A DNA stretch of 64,000 bases from Verrucosispora sioxanthis (GCF_010560025.1 NZ_SAIY01000001.1:186001-250000); one strand, 5' to 3'. Numbered from the stretch's first letter, positions 27,589 to 36,420 are shown. A program made the numbers and translations. The notes: generated by a model not told the origin, from the sequence alone.

Positions 27589-28176
27589 ATGACCACACAG
27601 TCGAACCCCTCGGCCTGGCAGCCGGGTGTGACCGGCGGCGGCACCCTCCCGTCGGGCCCCGGCGGCCGTCCCGCCGCACCCAGTGGCGACGGCCACGGAC
27701 CACCGACCGGCCCGCCGACCGTGACGATCGGCGCGTTCGAGGACTATCCGAGCGCCCAGCGAGTGGTGGACCACCTCGCCGACAACCGGTTCCCGGTGGA
27801 ACGCACCGCCATCGTCGGCACCGACCTGACCCTGGTGGAGACCGTGCTGGGTCGGCTGACCACCGCCCGCGCGGCGCTGGTCGGCGCGGGGACGGGGGCC
27901 TGGTTCGGTCTGTTCATCGGCCTGCTGTTCGGCATCTTCACCGTCGGCAACTGGGTGGCGGTGATCCTCGCCGGCCTCGTCATCGGTGCGATCTGGGGCG
28001 CCGTCTTCGGTGCCGTGGCACATGCGATGACGGGCGGGCAGCGCGACTTCACCTCCGCCAGTTCCCTGCGGGCCAACAGGTACGCGGTCACGGTGGAGGC
28101 CGACGTGGCCGACCAGGCCCGGCAATTGCTCGGCCGGCTGAACCTGGGTGGACGCGCGCCGCAGACGGCGGGCTGA
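27589..28176 (+). CDS. General stress protein 17M-like membrane protein
   Basis: 195 residues. After a disordered Gly/Pro N-terminus (1-45) comes a ferredoxin-like segment with IGAFEDYPSAQRVVDHLAD and VERTAIVGTDLTLVE, which marks the GSP17M-type family. Two glycine-zipper-like membrane helices (GAGTGAWFGLFIGLLFGIF and WVAVILAGLVIGAIWGAVFG) precede a C-terminal YAVTVEAD strand. GAAGGAGA lies 5 nt before ATG. A sigma-B-type promoter and family name both point to stress induction. Molecular function is unknown. Confidence 0.9.
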   Translation: MTTQSNPSAWQPGVTGGGTLPSGPGGRPAAPSGDGHGPPTGPPTVTIGAFEDYPSAQRVVDHLADNRFPVERTAIVGTDLTLVETVLGRLTTARAALVGAGTGAWFGLFIGLLFGIFTVGNWVAVILAGLVIGAIWGAVFGAVAHAMTGGQRDFTSASSLRANRYAVTVEADVADQARQLLGRLNLGGRAPQTAG

Positions 28177-28193
28177 CTCCGTCCGAAACCACC

Positions 28194-28229
28194 GACCGGG
28201 CGGTCCCGCTGTGGGTGGGCCGCCCGGTC
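28194..28229. terminator. Bidirectional hairpin between converging genes
   Basis: GACCGGGCGG and its complement (28194-28203, 28220-28229), with a further CCC/GGG pair inside, between the stress gene and the converging acetyltransferase. Confidence 0.75.
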
Positions 28230-28749
28230 AGTCGGTGGCGAGGCGGGCGTGCAGGTGCTCGTCGTAGCGGCGCCCGTCGCCGTAGCGGTGCGACTGCCGC
28301 AGCGTGCCCTCGGCCGCGAAGCCGGCCCGCTCGGCGACCCGGCAGGACGCCGGGTTGGCCACCGCGTGGCACAGCTCGATCCGCTCCAGCCCGAGGTCGG
28401 CGAAGGCCCACCCGCTGAGCAGCACGACCGCCGCCGTGGCCACCCCGCGACCACGGGCGGCCGCGACCGTCCAGTACCCGATCGAGGCGTCACCGGCGTG
28501 GATGCGGTGCAGCGACACCGAACCGAGCAGGATCTCCGGATCGGCCGGATCGGCCGCCGCCAGCGACACATGACCTCCGCCCGACCAGTCGGCCCGCCAC
28601 CGTAACCAGCGCAGCGCGGCGTCGAGATCGAGCGGGTCGCCCTGCGGGTTCCACTGCGCGATCGCCGGATCTCGCCAGGCATCCAGAACGGCGGGTGCGT
28701 CCGTGTCCCGCCAGGGGCGCAGCAGCAGGCCGGGAGCGGTCAGTTCCAC
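28228..28749 (-). CDS. GNAT acetyltransferase, RimJ/RimL-like
   Basis: 173 residues. LLLRPWRDTDAPAVLDAWRDP at the N-terminus, GYWTVAAARGRGVATAAVVLL (acetyl-CoA-binding motif A with RGRGVA) and ELCHAVANPASCRVAERAGF (motif B) give a typical GNAT of the RimJ/RimL group. These acetylate protein N-termini or small amines; the substrate here is not predictable. Single-gene unit; its stop lies in the shared terminator. Confidence 0.9.
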   Translation of the reverse strand: MELTAPGLLLRPWRDTDAPAVLDAWRDPAIAQWNPQGDPLDLDAALRWLRWRADWSGGGHVSLAAADPADPEILLGSVSLHRIHAGDASIGYWTVAAARGRGVATAAVVLLSGWAFADLGLERIELCHAVANPASCRVAERAGFAAEGTLRQSHRYGDGRRYDEHLHARLATD

Positions 28750-28887
28750 GGCCGCAGAGTCTCACACCACCCGCGCCGAGCGCGCACCGGATATCTCCTC
28801 GGCGGCCCGCCCAGCAAACTCCTTCAAAGCTTCACCATCAACTCTGAGCACTCCCATCTGCACCGCAGCCACCAATACGGCGGCTCC

Positions 28888-28916
28888 TTGTTCAAATTTT
28901 GAATAGGTGCTACCTT
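28888..28916 (+). promoter_or_regulatory. Promoter with embedded palindrome, MarR-pirin operon
   Basis: TTGTTC (28888-28893) and TACCTT (28911-28916) are 17 bp apart, and the GTG start lies 6 nt after the -10 (leaderless). The palindrome TTCAA-ATT-TTGAA (28891-28903) overlaps the -35 and spacer, a fitting place for MarR autorepression. Confidence 0.75.
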
Positions 28917-28922
28917 GGCGAC

Positions 28923-29417
28923 GTGACCGAGAGCCTGGACCGCGACCGCCTGACCGCCTGGCGGACCTACATCGAGGCCAGTCAGCGGTTGTTCACCCGA
29001 CTTGAGGACGACCTGCGGGCCGCCAGCGGGCTCAGCTTCGCCGACTACCACGTGCTGGTGCTGCTCTCCGAGGTTCCCGGGCACCGACTGCGGATGGGCG
29101 AGCTGGCCGACCGCCTGGTCTTCTCACCCAGCCGGCTGACCTATCAGGTCTCCTCCATGCAACGACGGGGCCTGGTCGCCCGCCAGCCCTGCCCGCGGGA
29201 CGGGCGGGGCAGCGAGGCGGTGCTGACCGCCGCCGGGCTGCTGGCGCTGCGGGAGGCCGCACCGCACCACCTGCGCTCCGTACGCACCCACCTGATGGAC
29301 GACCTCGACGACACCGAGGTCGCCGCCCTGACCAGGATCTTCACCCGGGTCGGCCGACGACTGCGGGTGGCCGACGGCAGCGACGCCACCCTCGCCACCA
29401 CCCCCGGCGACAACTGA
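28923..29417 (+). CDS. MarR family transcriptional regulator
   Basis: 164 residues. The winged-helix core is LSFADYHVLVLLSEVPGHRL, MGELADRLVFSPSRLTYQVS (recognition helix) and the wing RQPCPRDGRGSEAVLT. The helical ends needed for dimerisation are present. The GTG start directly follows a -10 box, so translation is probably leaderless. It is 10 nt upstream of the pirin gene, a frequent pairing in which MarR controls pirin. Ligand unknown; oxidative or phenolic signals are typical of the family. Confidence 0.9.
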   Translation: MTESLDRDRLTAWRTYIEASQRLFTRLEDDLRAASGLSFADYHVLVLLSEVPGHRLRMGELADRLVFSPSRLTYQVSSMQRRGLVARQPCPRDGRGSEAVLTAAGLLALREAAPHHLRSVRTHLMDDLDDTEVAALTRIFTRVGRRLRVADGSDATLATTPGDN

Positions 29418-29427
29418 AGGAGCCCCG

Positions 29428-30414
29428 ATGCCCGCCATCACCGTCGACAACGTCCTCGTCCTGCCCCGGCTGCCCCGGCTCGACGAGTCCACCGCCTTCC
29501 GGCCGGTCCGCCGGCTCACCACCGCGCCCAGCGGCTTCGAGGGCGAGGGTTTCCCGGTACGCAAGGCCTTCGCCGGGGTGCCGATGAGCGAGCTGGACCC
29601 GTTCATCATGCTCGACCAGATGGGCGAGGTGGACTACGCGCCCGGCGAGCCGAAGGGCACCTCCTGGCACCCGCACCGGGGCTTCGAGACCGTCACCTAC
29701 ATCATCGACGGCATCTTCGACCACCAGGACAGCCACGGTGGCGGCGGCACGATCACCAACGGCGACACCCAGTGGATGACCGCCGGCAGCGGCCTGCTGC
29801 ACATCGAGGCCCCGCCGGAGCACCTGGTGGTCAGCGGCGGGCAGTTCCACGGCACCCAGCTGTGGGTCAACCTGCCCCGGGCGGCGAAGATGAACCCGCC
29901 GAAGTACCAGGACATCCGGGGCAACCAGGCCGCGCTGCTGACCACCCCCGATGGTGGGGCGTTGATCCGGGTGATCGCCGGTGAGATCGCCGGCCACCGG
30001 GGGCCCGGATCCACGTACACCCCGATCACCGTCACCCACGTCACGGTCGAGCCGGGGGCGCAGGTGGATCTGCCCTGGCGGCCGGACTTCAACGCGCTGG
30101 TGTACGTGCTCGGCGGGCGCGGCACGGTCGGCGCCAACGGACGCGGTGTCCGCACCGGACAACTGGCCGTGCACGGGCCGGGTGACGCATTGCGGTTCAA
30201 GGCGAACGCCCGCCAGGACAGCCGCAACCAGACCCTCGACCTCTACATCATGGGCGGGCAGCCCATCCGGGAGCCGGTGGCGCACTACGGCCCGTTCGTG
30301 ATGAACACCCGAGACGAGTTGATCCAGGCGTTCGAGGACTTCCAGGCCGGCCGGCTCGGCGTCGTCCCGGCGCAGCGGCTGCCGCACAGCGAGGGTCAGG
30401 GCGAGCGCCCCTGA
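29428..30414 (+). CDS. Pirin family protein (cupin, possible quercetinase)
   Basis: 328 residues, a bicupin. The N-terminal metal site is in WHPHRGFETVTYIIDG with HQDSHGGGG and HIEAPPEH, holding the His and Glu ligands expected for pirin. The C-terminal cupin has YVLGGRGTVGANGRGV. Bacterial pirins act as quercetin 2,3-dioxygenases or modulate metabolic enzymes. It is co-transcribed with the MarR gene and followed by a 12-bp hairpin. Confidence 0.93.
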   Translation: MPAITVDNVLVLPRLPRLDESTAFRPVRRLTTAPSGFEGEGFPVRKAFAGVPMSELDPFIMLDQMGEVDYAPGEPKGTSWHPHRGFETVTYIIDGIFDHQDSHGGGGTITNGDTQWMTAGSGLLHIEAPPEHLVVSGGQFHGTQLWVNLPRAAKMNPPKYQDIRGNQAALLTTPDGGALIRVIAGEIAGHRGPGSTYTPITVTHVTVEPGAQVDLPWRPDFNALVYVLGGRGTVGANGRGVRTGQLAVHGPGDALRFKANARQDSRNQTLDLYIMGGQPIREPVAHYGPFVMNTRDELIQAFEDFQAGRLGVVPAQRLPHSEGQGERP

Positions 30415-30430
30415 GCGAGCGTCGGACGCG

Positions 30431-30457
30431 GGGCGGCTCCGGTTACCGGGGCCGCCC
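30431..30457. terminator. Hairpin after pirin gene
   Basis: GGGCGGCTCCGG paired with CCGGGGCCGCCC across a TTA loop (one G-T pair), between the pirin gene and the converging small membrane gene. Confidence 0.75.
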
Positions 30458-30464
30458 GGCCGGC

Positions 30465-30593
30465 TCAGGAGACGGCGAAGATGCCGGCCACGCCGAGCAG
30501 GACCATCACCAGTACGGTCAACAGCGCCCCCCGCTCGCCCTCCACCGCCTGCTCGCGGTGCTCGGTCGCGGAGTTCGTCGGCTCGCCGGACAT
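30465..30593 (-). CDS. 42-residue single-helix membrane protein
   Basis: A short open frame with GGAGGAG placed 7 nt before its ATG. The protein has an acidic N-terminal half (SGEPTNSATEHREQAVEGER) and one membrane helix (ALLTVLVMVLLGVAGIFAV) reaching the C-terminus. The good ribosome site, charge pattern and terminator in front of its 3' end argue for a real gene. The function is unknown; the form resembles small stress or respiratory accessory peptides. Confidence 0.65.
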   Translation of the reverse strand: MSGEPTNSATEHREQAVEGERGALLTVLVMVLLGVAGIFAVS

Positions 30594-30694
30594 GCTTCGG
30601 CTCCTCCCTGCTCGGGTGCGGGTCGGTCGCCAACAGCCAGCAGCCAGCAGCCCACCAGCGTGCGAGCCCGACCACGGGTTCGTATGGTGAGGAC

Positions 30695-32311
30695 GTGAAC
30701 GACCTCTCTGAGGGCGGGAGCATGCCGCTACAGGACTGGTTCCTCACCGCACCGGAACGCGCCAACCCGGTCTCTGAGTTACCCGTCTGGACCAGTGGAA
30801 ACCTCGCCGAGCCGCTGATTCACGGTGCCGCGTACTTCGACCGGCTGGTCACCGAGGTCGACGGGCTCGGCGCGGGCGATCACCTCTTCTTCGCCGACTG
30901 GCGGGGGGACCCGGACGAGCGGCTCCGCCCGGACGGGCCGACGATCTCCCAGTTGTTCGCCCGGGCCGCCCAGCGCGGCGTGGTGGTCAAGGGACTGATC
31001 TGGCGGTCGCACCTCGACGTGCTGTCCTACAGCCACCAGGAGAACCGCAACCTCAGCGAGGCGATCTCGGCCGCCGGCGGCGAGGTGCTGCTCGACCAGC
31101 GGGTCCGGCGAGGTGGATCGCACCACCAGAAGCTGGTGGTGCTGCGCCGCCCGGCCGCCCCCGAGCAGGACATCGCCTTCGTCGGCGGCATCGACCTGTG
31201 TCACAGCCGCCGCGACGACGACGCGCACCACGGTGACCCGCAGGCGGTACGGATGGCCGCGGCGTACGGTGACCATCCGCCCTGGCACGACGTTCAGCTC
31301 GCGCTGCGCGGGCCGGTGGTGGGCGCGCTGGACACCACGTTCCGCGAGCGGTGGACCGATCCGATGCCGCTGGACTCGGAGAACCCCCTGGCCTATCTGC
31401 GCGACCGGCTCCGCGGGGCGGACCTCACCGCCGGGCCGCTGCCGGACCAACCCGCCGATCCGCCGGCCTGCGGGCCGCACCACGTCCAGGTGTTGCGCAC
31501 CTACCCGGCGGTCCGACCCCGGTACGCGTTCGCCCCGGACGGCGAACGGACGGTCGCTCGCGGCTACACCAAGGCGGTACGCCGCGCCCGTCGGCTGATC
31601 TACCTGGAGGACCAGTACCTCTGGTCCGCCGAGGTGGCCGAGCTCTTCGCCGCGGCGCTGCGCGACAATCCTGATCTGCATCTGGTCGCGGTGGTGCCCC
31701 GCCATCCCGACGTGGACGGGCGGCTGGCCCTGCCACCGAACACGGTCGGTCGAGAGCAGGCGCTGGCCCTGTGCGAGCAGGCCGCGGCCGGGCGGGTGCA
31801 CGTCTTCGACGCGGAGAACCACGCCGGCACCCCGGTCTACGTGCACGCCAAGGTGTGCGTGGTCGACGACGTGTGGGCCTGCGTCGGCAGCGACAACTTC
31901 AACCGGCGGTCCTGGACGCACGACAGCGAACTGTCCTGCGCGGTGCTGGACGACACCGCGGACGAGCGCCCCCCGCACGATCCGGCGGGTCAGGGTGACG
32001 GGGCCCGTCGGTTCGCCCGGGAGTTGCGGCTACGCCTGCTCCGCGAGCACCTGGACCGCGATCCAACCGGCGGCGACGACGCCGACCTGGTCGATCCGGA
32101 CGACGCGGTCGCCGCGATCACCGCCGCCGCCGAGGCGTTGCAACACTGGTACGACGGCGGCCAGGTGGGACCACGCCCACCCGGCCGGCTGCGACCGCAC
32201 CGCGCCCGGCGCCTGCCCTGGTGGACCCGGGCCTGGGCGCTGCCCGCGTACCGCCTGGTCTACGACCCCGACGGCAGGCCGCTGCGAGCCCGCCGGTCGG
32301 GCACCTGGTAA
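30695..32311 (+). CDS. Phospholipase D family protein
   Basis: 538 residues with two HKD motifs: GGSHHQKLVVL near residue 145 and VYVHAKVCVVDDVWACVGS near residue 385. Both have the His-x-Lys spacing of PLD phosphodiesterases. The second is followed by NFNRRSWTHDSEL. There is no signal peptide, so it is probably cytoplasmic or peripheral. GTG 30695 is 6 nt after TATGGT, suggesting a leaderless start; ATG 30722 would remove only nine residues. Its last 52 nt overlap the end of the converging gene. Confidence 0.9.
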   Translation: MNDLSEGGSMPLQDWFLTAPERANPVSELPVWTSGNLAEPLIHGAAYFDRLVTEVDGLGAGDHLFFADWRGDPDERLRPDGPTISQLFARAAQRGVVVKGLIWRSHLDVLSYSHQENRNLSEAISAAGGEVLLDQRVRRGGSHHQKLVVLRRPAAPEQDIAFVGGIDLCHSRRDDDAHHGDPQAVRMAAAYGDHPPWHDVQLALRGPVVGALDTTFRERWTDPMPLDSENPLAYLRDRLRGADLTAGPLPDQPADPPACGPHHVQVLRTYPAVRPRYAFAPDGERTVARGYTKAVRRARRLIYLEDQYLWSAEVAELFAAALRDNPDLHLVAVVPRHPDVDGRLALPPNTVGREQALALCEQAAAGRVHVFDAENHAGTPVYVHAKVCVVDDVWACVGSDNFNRRSWTHDSELSCAVLDDTADERPPHDPAGQGDGARRFARELRLRLLREHLDRDPTGGDDADLVDPDDAVAAITAAAEALQHWYDGGQVGPRPPGRLRPHRARRLPWWTRAWALPAYRLVYDPDGRPLRARRSGTW

Positions 32312-32994
32312 CCCGGCGCCACCTCACCGAGGATCGTCAGCCCACCCGGGTACGCGAACGAGGAGCGCGGCGAGTAGTAGCCCCAGGCGATGGTGAGCGG
32401 GTTCTCCGGGCGCAACGCGTACACCGGGTGGTCCGGATCGAGAAACTCGACCGATTCGATCTCGAACGAGGTGGACGGTTCGGCGATCACCGGATAGATG
32501 CTGCTGACCAGCTGACCGTGCAACTCGGTCAGGTAACGGTGGTGGCCGTTGTGCATGGCGTGTCCGGTGTCGCCGACGCGCACCCGGGCTCGGATCACCG
32601 GCACACCCTCGATGTCCGTCCCGGTGGCGATCGTGTCGCCCTGCTCGGTGATGGTGGTGCGACCTGGCACGGCCGGGGCACCCCGGGCCAGGGCGTAGGT
32701 GCGCACCCGCTCGCTAGAGGTGACGTAGTGGGTCCACCAGCCACCGGGGGTTACCCCGTCCGGGGCGTCCATCCCGACGAGCGTGACACCGAGATAGGTG
32801 AGCGAGTAGGAACCGAAGCCCGAGGTCTGGCTCTCGTCGTCCACCACGTACTGGTTCATGAAGACCTCGCGGTCCGGGTGGGGCCGTAGCCCCGGGGGGA
32901 CCAGCGCCGCCACCGCGTCCGGGTCCGCCGGCAGCCAGCTGAAGTACAGCGTCCGGCTGTTCACGACGAGGTGGGGAACGGCAGGATCGAGCAC
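32260..32994 (-). CDS. Acetoacetate decarboxylase-like protein
   Basis: 244 residues. The fold of the ADC superfamily is indicated by LYFSWLPADPDAVAALVPPGLRPH, the central YVVDDESQTSGFGSYSLTYL and FSYPGG-like FAYPGGLTILG segments. The Schiff-base lysine of true acetoacetate decarboxylases is not evident, so another reaction on a small keto acid or a non-catalytic role is possible. GTG 32994 has GGAGGT 3 nt upstream. It overlaps the converging phospholipase gene by 52 bp. Confidence 0.78.
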   Translation of the reverse strand: MLDPAVPHLVVNSRTLYFSWLPADPDAVAALVPPGLRPHPDREVFMNQYVVDDESQTSGFGSYSLTYLGVTLVGMDAPDGVTPGGWWTHYVTSSERVRTYALARGAPAVPGRTTITEQGDTIATGTDIEGVPVIRARVRVGDTGHAMHNGHHRYLTELHGQLVSSIYPVIAEPSTSFEIESVEFLDPDHPVYALRPENPLTIAWGYYSPRSSFAYPGGLTILGEVAPGYQVPDRRARSGLPSGS

Positions 32995-33386
32995 GGCACC
33001 TCCGGAGCAGGGATGTACTCCGCGACGCTAAGCCCAGTCCCGTTCACGGGACAACGACGGATTGATGACACTCCGCTTGCCATCCGGGTCAGCCATCGTC
33101 CGTTCGACGAACCGACGTCCTCGTTCGGCCCGACGACGAGGGTCGCACGGACATCTGCGACTGGCCCGATCGGTCGGTCGAACCGCACAATCCCGGTCGC
33201 GCCACCCTCCTCGGCGCACCGCTGTGGGAGATTTTGCGGCTTTCATGACCGGAAATCACTTAAGTACATCGTCCGTTCGGCTAGATTTCTAGGAGACGAT
33301 CGGGCTAAGGTGACTCCCGAACGTACTAACGGAACTAACCAAAGCGTCACGTCTATATCCGCGGACGAGGTGCAGGGAGGACCACC
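32995..33386. other. Intergenic region upstream of the sigma factor gene, with palindrome CTAGA-TT-TCTAG
   Basis: A 392-bp non-coding stretch, less G+C rich near its 3' end than the neighbouring genes. It must hold promoters for the divergent ADC-like gene and the sigma factor gene. A perfect 5-2-5 palindrome lies at 33281-33292. GGAGG at 33376-33380 is the ribosome site of the sigma gene. I see no clear GTTT-N15-GGGTA motif here, so self-activation by the sigma factor is not supported. Confidence 0.6.
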
Positions 33387-34211
33387 ATGACCGCGTCAAC
33401 GATCACCGAATCGGCGACCACCCCGGCGACCCCGACCCCGAAGCTCGACCCGCGGGCGCTCACCGACAGCGCCGCCGAGCTGCTGAACGCCATGGCCGCG
33501 CTGCCGGCCGGGCACCCGTCCCGGGCCGCGCTGCGCGACCGGGCGATCGAGGCCTGGTTGCCGCTGGCCAACCACCTCGCCCACCGCTACAGCGGTCGCG
33601 GCGAGCCCACCGACGACCTCGCGCAGACCGCCGCCGTCGGCCTCATCAAGGCCATCGACAAGTTCGACCCCTCCCGCGGGGTCGACTTCGCCGGCTACGC
33701 GATCCCCACCATCATCGGCGAGCTGAAGCGGCACTTCCGCGACCGGACGTGGGACATTCGGGTGCCCCGCCGCCTGCAGGAGCTGCGGCTGGCCATCTCG
33801 GACGCCAACAGCTCGCTGCTGCAGTCCCTGGGCCGCTCCCCGACGGTGGCCGACATCGCCGCACATCTGAAGCTCACCGAGGAAGAGGTGCTGGAGGGCC
33901 TGGAGGGCGCCCGCGCGTACAACGCGGTGTCGCTGTCCACCCCGACCGGCGACGGCGATCGCGCGACCGAGCTGGGCGACATGCTCGGCGGTGAGGACAG
34001 CGAGTTCGAGCTGGCCGAGCTGCGGGTGGCGCTGGGCCCGGCGCTGGCCACGCTCGACGAGCGCGAGCAGAAGATCCTGACGCTGCGGTTCTACGGCAAC
34101 CTGACGCAGTCGCAGATCGCGGAGCAGATCGGCGTGTCGCAGATGCACGTGTCCCGGCTGCTGGCCCGGGCCCTGACGAAGCTGCGGGGGCAGCTCGACG
34201 GAACGTACTAG
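33387..34211 (+). CDS. SigB/SigF/SigG-family RNA polymerase sigma factor
   Basis: 274 residues. Region 2 (DDLAQTAAVGLIKAIDKFDP, FAGYAIPTIIGELKRHFRD), region 3 (LQSLGRSPTVADIAAHLKLT) and region 4 (LTLRFYGNLTQSQIAEQIGV with the helix-turn-helix) are all present, giving a group 3 stress/sporulation sigma factor. The N-terminal ~30 residues are a Thr/Pro-rich extension. No anti-sigma gene is adjacent. The window also encodes a SpoIIE-HATPase protein and carries several promoters of the kind this family reads. Confidence 0.94.
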   Translation: MTASTITESATTPATPTPKLDPRALTDSAAELLNAMAALPAGHPSRAALRDRAIEAWLPLANHLAHRYSGRGEPTDDLAQTAAVGLIKAIDKFDPSRGVDFAGYAIPTIIGELKRHFRDRTWDIRVPRRLQELRLAISDANSSLLQSLGRSPTVADIAAHLKLTEEEVLEGLEGARAYNAVSLSTPTGDGDRATELGDMLGGEDSEFELAELRVALGPALATLDEREQKILTLRFYGNLTQSQIAEQIGVSQMHVSRLLARALTKLRGQLDGTY

Positions 34212-34220
34212 GGGGGTGGC

Positions 34221-34255
34221 GATGGTGGCCGGGTCCGACGGACCCGGCCACCATC
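34221..34255 (+). terminator. Strong hairpin terminator of the sigma factor gene
   Basis: Perfect 16-bp arms (GATGGTGGCCGGGTCC and complement) with a GAC loop, followed by GTCTT. Confidence 0.9.
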
Positions 34256-34269
34256 GTCTTCGCGCCACC

Positions 34270-34863
34270 TCAGCCGGCGACCGGCTCCCGCCACATCGGC
34301 CAGAACGGCGTGCCGTCGGGCAGCCGGAACGGCTCGGCGACCCGGTAGCCGTGCCGCGCGTACAGGTCGCGACTGGTCTCGCTGCTCGCCTCCAGGTACG
34401 CCGGCATGCCGTTGGCGTCCAGCCAGGCGTGATGGTGGCCCAGCAGTGCTGTGCCGACGCCCTGGCCCTGGCGGTCCGGCCGCACGGCGAGCAGCGCCAG
34501 ATGATGGTGGTCGGCGTGCGGATGGTTCGCCGCGAACAGCTCGTCCAGGTGCACGAAGTTCGGGGTCCACTCCCCGCACGCCAGGGCCAGCCGGGCGTCG
34601 TAGTCCTCCGGCGGCGGCAGTGGTTCACCGACCGACGGCAACCAGACGGCCACCCCGGCGCGGTCCGCGGTGCCGAACACCAGTCCGTGCCGCGTCGCGT
34701 GCTCGACGATGATCTCGAAGTTCCCGGCCAGCACCGACTCCCGCTTGGCCTCGTCCGGCACCAACCAGCGGGGCTGGTCCAGCACCATGAACGCCTCGGC
34801 TATCCGGGCGGCGACCCAGCGGGTGTCGTCCGCGCCGAGCTGCCCGATTTCCGGCCGGCTCAT
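34270..34863 (-). CDS. GNAT family acetyltransferase
   Basis: 197 residues. Acetyl-CoA site LLAVRPDRQGQGVGTALLGHH (QGQGVG), followed by MPAYLEASSETSRDLYARHGY and the C-terminal LPDGTPFWPMWREP. This is the common actinobacterial GNAT type with a C-terminal PMWR. ATG 34863 overlaps the permease stop (ATGA), so both are co-translated. The permease neighbour hints at an amine or amino-acid-derived substrate, which is an inference. Confidence 0.9.
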   Translation of the reverse strand: MSRPEIGQLGADDTRWVAARIAEAFMVLDQPRWLVPDEAKRESVLAGNFEIIVEHATRHGLVFGTADRAGVAVWLPSVGEPLPPPEDYDARLALACGEWTPNFVHLDELFAANHPHADHHHLALLAVRPDRQGQGVGTALLGHHHAWLDANGMPAYLEASSETSRDLYARHGYRVAEPFRLPDGTPFWPMWREPVAG

Positions 34864-36383
34864 CGCCGCACCTGCGCCGTCGGCGCCGGCTCGGTGACCG
34901 ACGGGGGAACGACCACGGCCGCCGCGCTCTCCGCGCCCAGGCCGATCCGGGCGTACGTGTCGGGACGCCGCCGCCGTAGCGACAGGCCCCACAGTCCGCC
35001 CAGCAGCGCCGCCACCGGGTAGGCCAGCGGGATCGCCCAGCGCAGCGGCGAGTCCGGCTCGACGCCGAGCAGGTTGGCGAAGTTCTGCACCGCCAGCACG
35101 ATGATCGCGACGAGTGCGATCGCGGCGAGGCCGGGCGCGACCAGCCGCCGCCACAGCGTCTCCCGCTCACCACTGCGGGCGAAGTACGCGATGATCGCGA
35201 CCGCGGTGGTGGCGATCAGCAACAGCACGCCGAAGCCGCCGCTGGTGCCCAGCCAGAAGAACAGCTGCAGGACCGGATCCCAGCCGTTGACCGCGTACAG
35301 GATGATCACCAGCAGGCCCAGCACGCTCTGCGCGATCGAGGCGGCCCGGGGTGCGCCGGTGGTCGGCGAGGTCCGCCCGAACACCGCCGGCAGCACCCGC
35401 TCCCGGCCCAACGCGAAGGCGTAGCGCGCGGTGGTGTTGTGGAACGAGATCATGGCGGCCAGCACCGAGGTCAGGAAGAGGGCCTGCCCGATGGTCAGGA
35501 CGGTGTCGCCCAGGTGCGCCCCGGCCAGGTTGAAGATCAGCTCGACGCTCTGGGTACCCGCCTCCTCGACGATCCGGTCCGGCCCGACCGCCACCGTCAT
35601 GCTCCACGAGGAGAGCGCGTAGACCACCGCGATGATCGCCACGGACAGGTAGGTGGCCATCGGCACCGTACGCTTCGGGTCCTTGCTCTCCTCGCTGAAG
35701 ACCACCGCCGCCTCGAAGCCGACGAAACCGAGGATCGCCAGCACCAGCACCGCGCCGAGCCCGGGCACGAAGAAGTTCTCCGGCGAGAACGCGGCGAAGC
35801 TCACGCTGCCACCGGCCGGGTTGCCCAGCTGGCCGAGATCGAACACCACGATGATGGCGATCTCGGCGCAGAGCAGCGCCGCCAGCACCATGCCGTTGAT
35901 GTCCACCCGGAGCAGGCCGAGCATCGCCACCAGCGCCCACGCCACCAGCGCCACGATCCACCACTGTGGCGTGATCCCGAACAGCCGGTCCAGCACCGGT
36001 GCCGCCGCCGCGCCGATGGTTCCGTAGAGCCCGACCTGGAGCGCGTTGTAGGCGATCAGCGCCACCCAGGCCGTACCCACACCGGCCGGGCGTCCCAGCC
36101 CCCGGGCCACGTACGCGTAGAAGGCACCGGCGTTGGCCATCCGCCGGGCCATCGCCACGTAGCCGACGGAGAAGACGGCGAGCACCACGGCCACCGCCAG
36201 GAACGCAAGCGGAATGCCGAGCACGCCGATGACCCCGTAGCCGGTGGTGACGACGCCGGCGACCACGGTCAGCGGGGCCGCCGCGGAGAGGACGAAGAAG
36301 ATCACTGAGGGAACGCCGAGCCGGCCGCGGGCCAGCGCCTCGGAGACGTTGCTCGGTCGTTCGGTTGTCGCTGTCGAGGACAT
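34860..36383 (-). CDS. APC family amino acid/polyamine permease
   Basis: 507 residues, about 12 membrane helices. The first helix contains FFVLSAAAPLTVVAGVVTTG. The later conserved GFVGFEAAVVFSEESKDPKR is the APC signature with the charged loop after helix 6, and FHNTTARYAFALGRERVLP follows. ATG 36383 has GGAGCG upstream; the longer form would add 23 residues without ribosome site. Likely an amino acid or amine importer in the cytoplasmic membrane. Operon with the downstream acetyltransferase. Confidence 0.92.
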   Translation of the reverse strand: MSSTATTERPSNVSEALARGRLGVPSVIFFVLSAAAPLTVVAGVVTTGYGVIGVLGIPLAFLAVAVVLAVFSVGYVAMARRMANAGAFYAYVARGLGRPAGVGTAWVALIAYNALQVGLYGTIGAAAAPVLDRLFGITPQWWIVALVAWALVAMLGLLRVDINGMVLAALLCAEIAIIVVFDLGQLGNPAGGSVSFAAFSPENFFVPGLGAVLVLAILGFVGFEAAVVFSEESKDPKRTVPMATYLSVAIIAVVYALSSWSMTVAVGPDRIVEEAGTQSVELIFNLAGAHLGDTVLTIGQALFLTSVLAAMISFHNTTARYAFALGRERVLPAVFGRTSPTTGAPRAASIAQSVLGLLVIILYAVNGWDPVLQLFFWLGTSGGFGVLLLIATTAVAIIAYFARSGERETLWRRLVAPGLAAIALVAIIVLAVQNFANLLGVEPDSPLRWAIPLAYPVAALLGGLWGLSLRRRRPDTYARIGLGAESAAAVVVPPSVTEPAPTAQVRR

Positions 36384-36420
36384 GTACCGCTCCGGTCTGA
36401 GGGGAAGGGGGTGTACCGGG

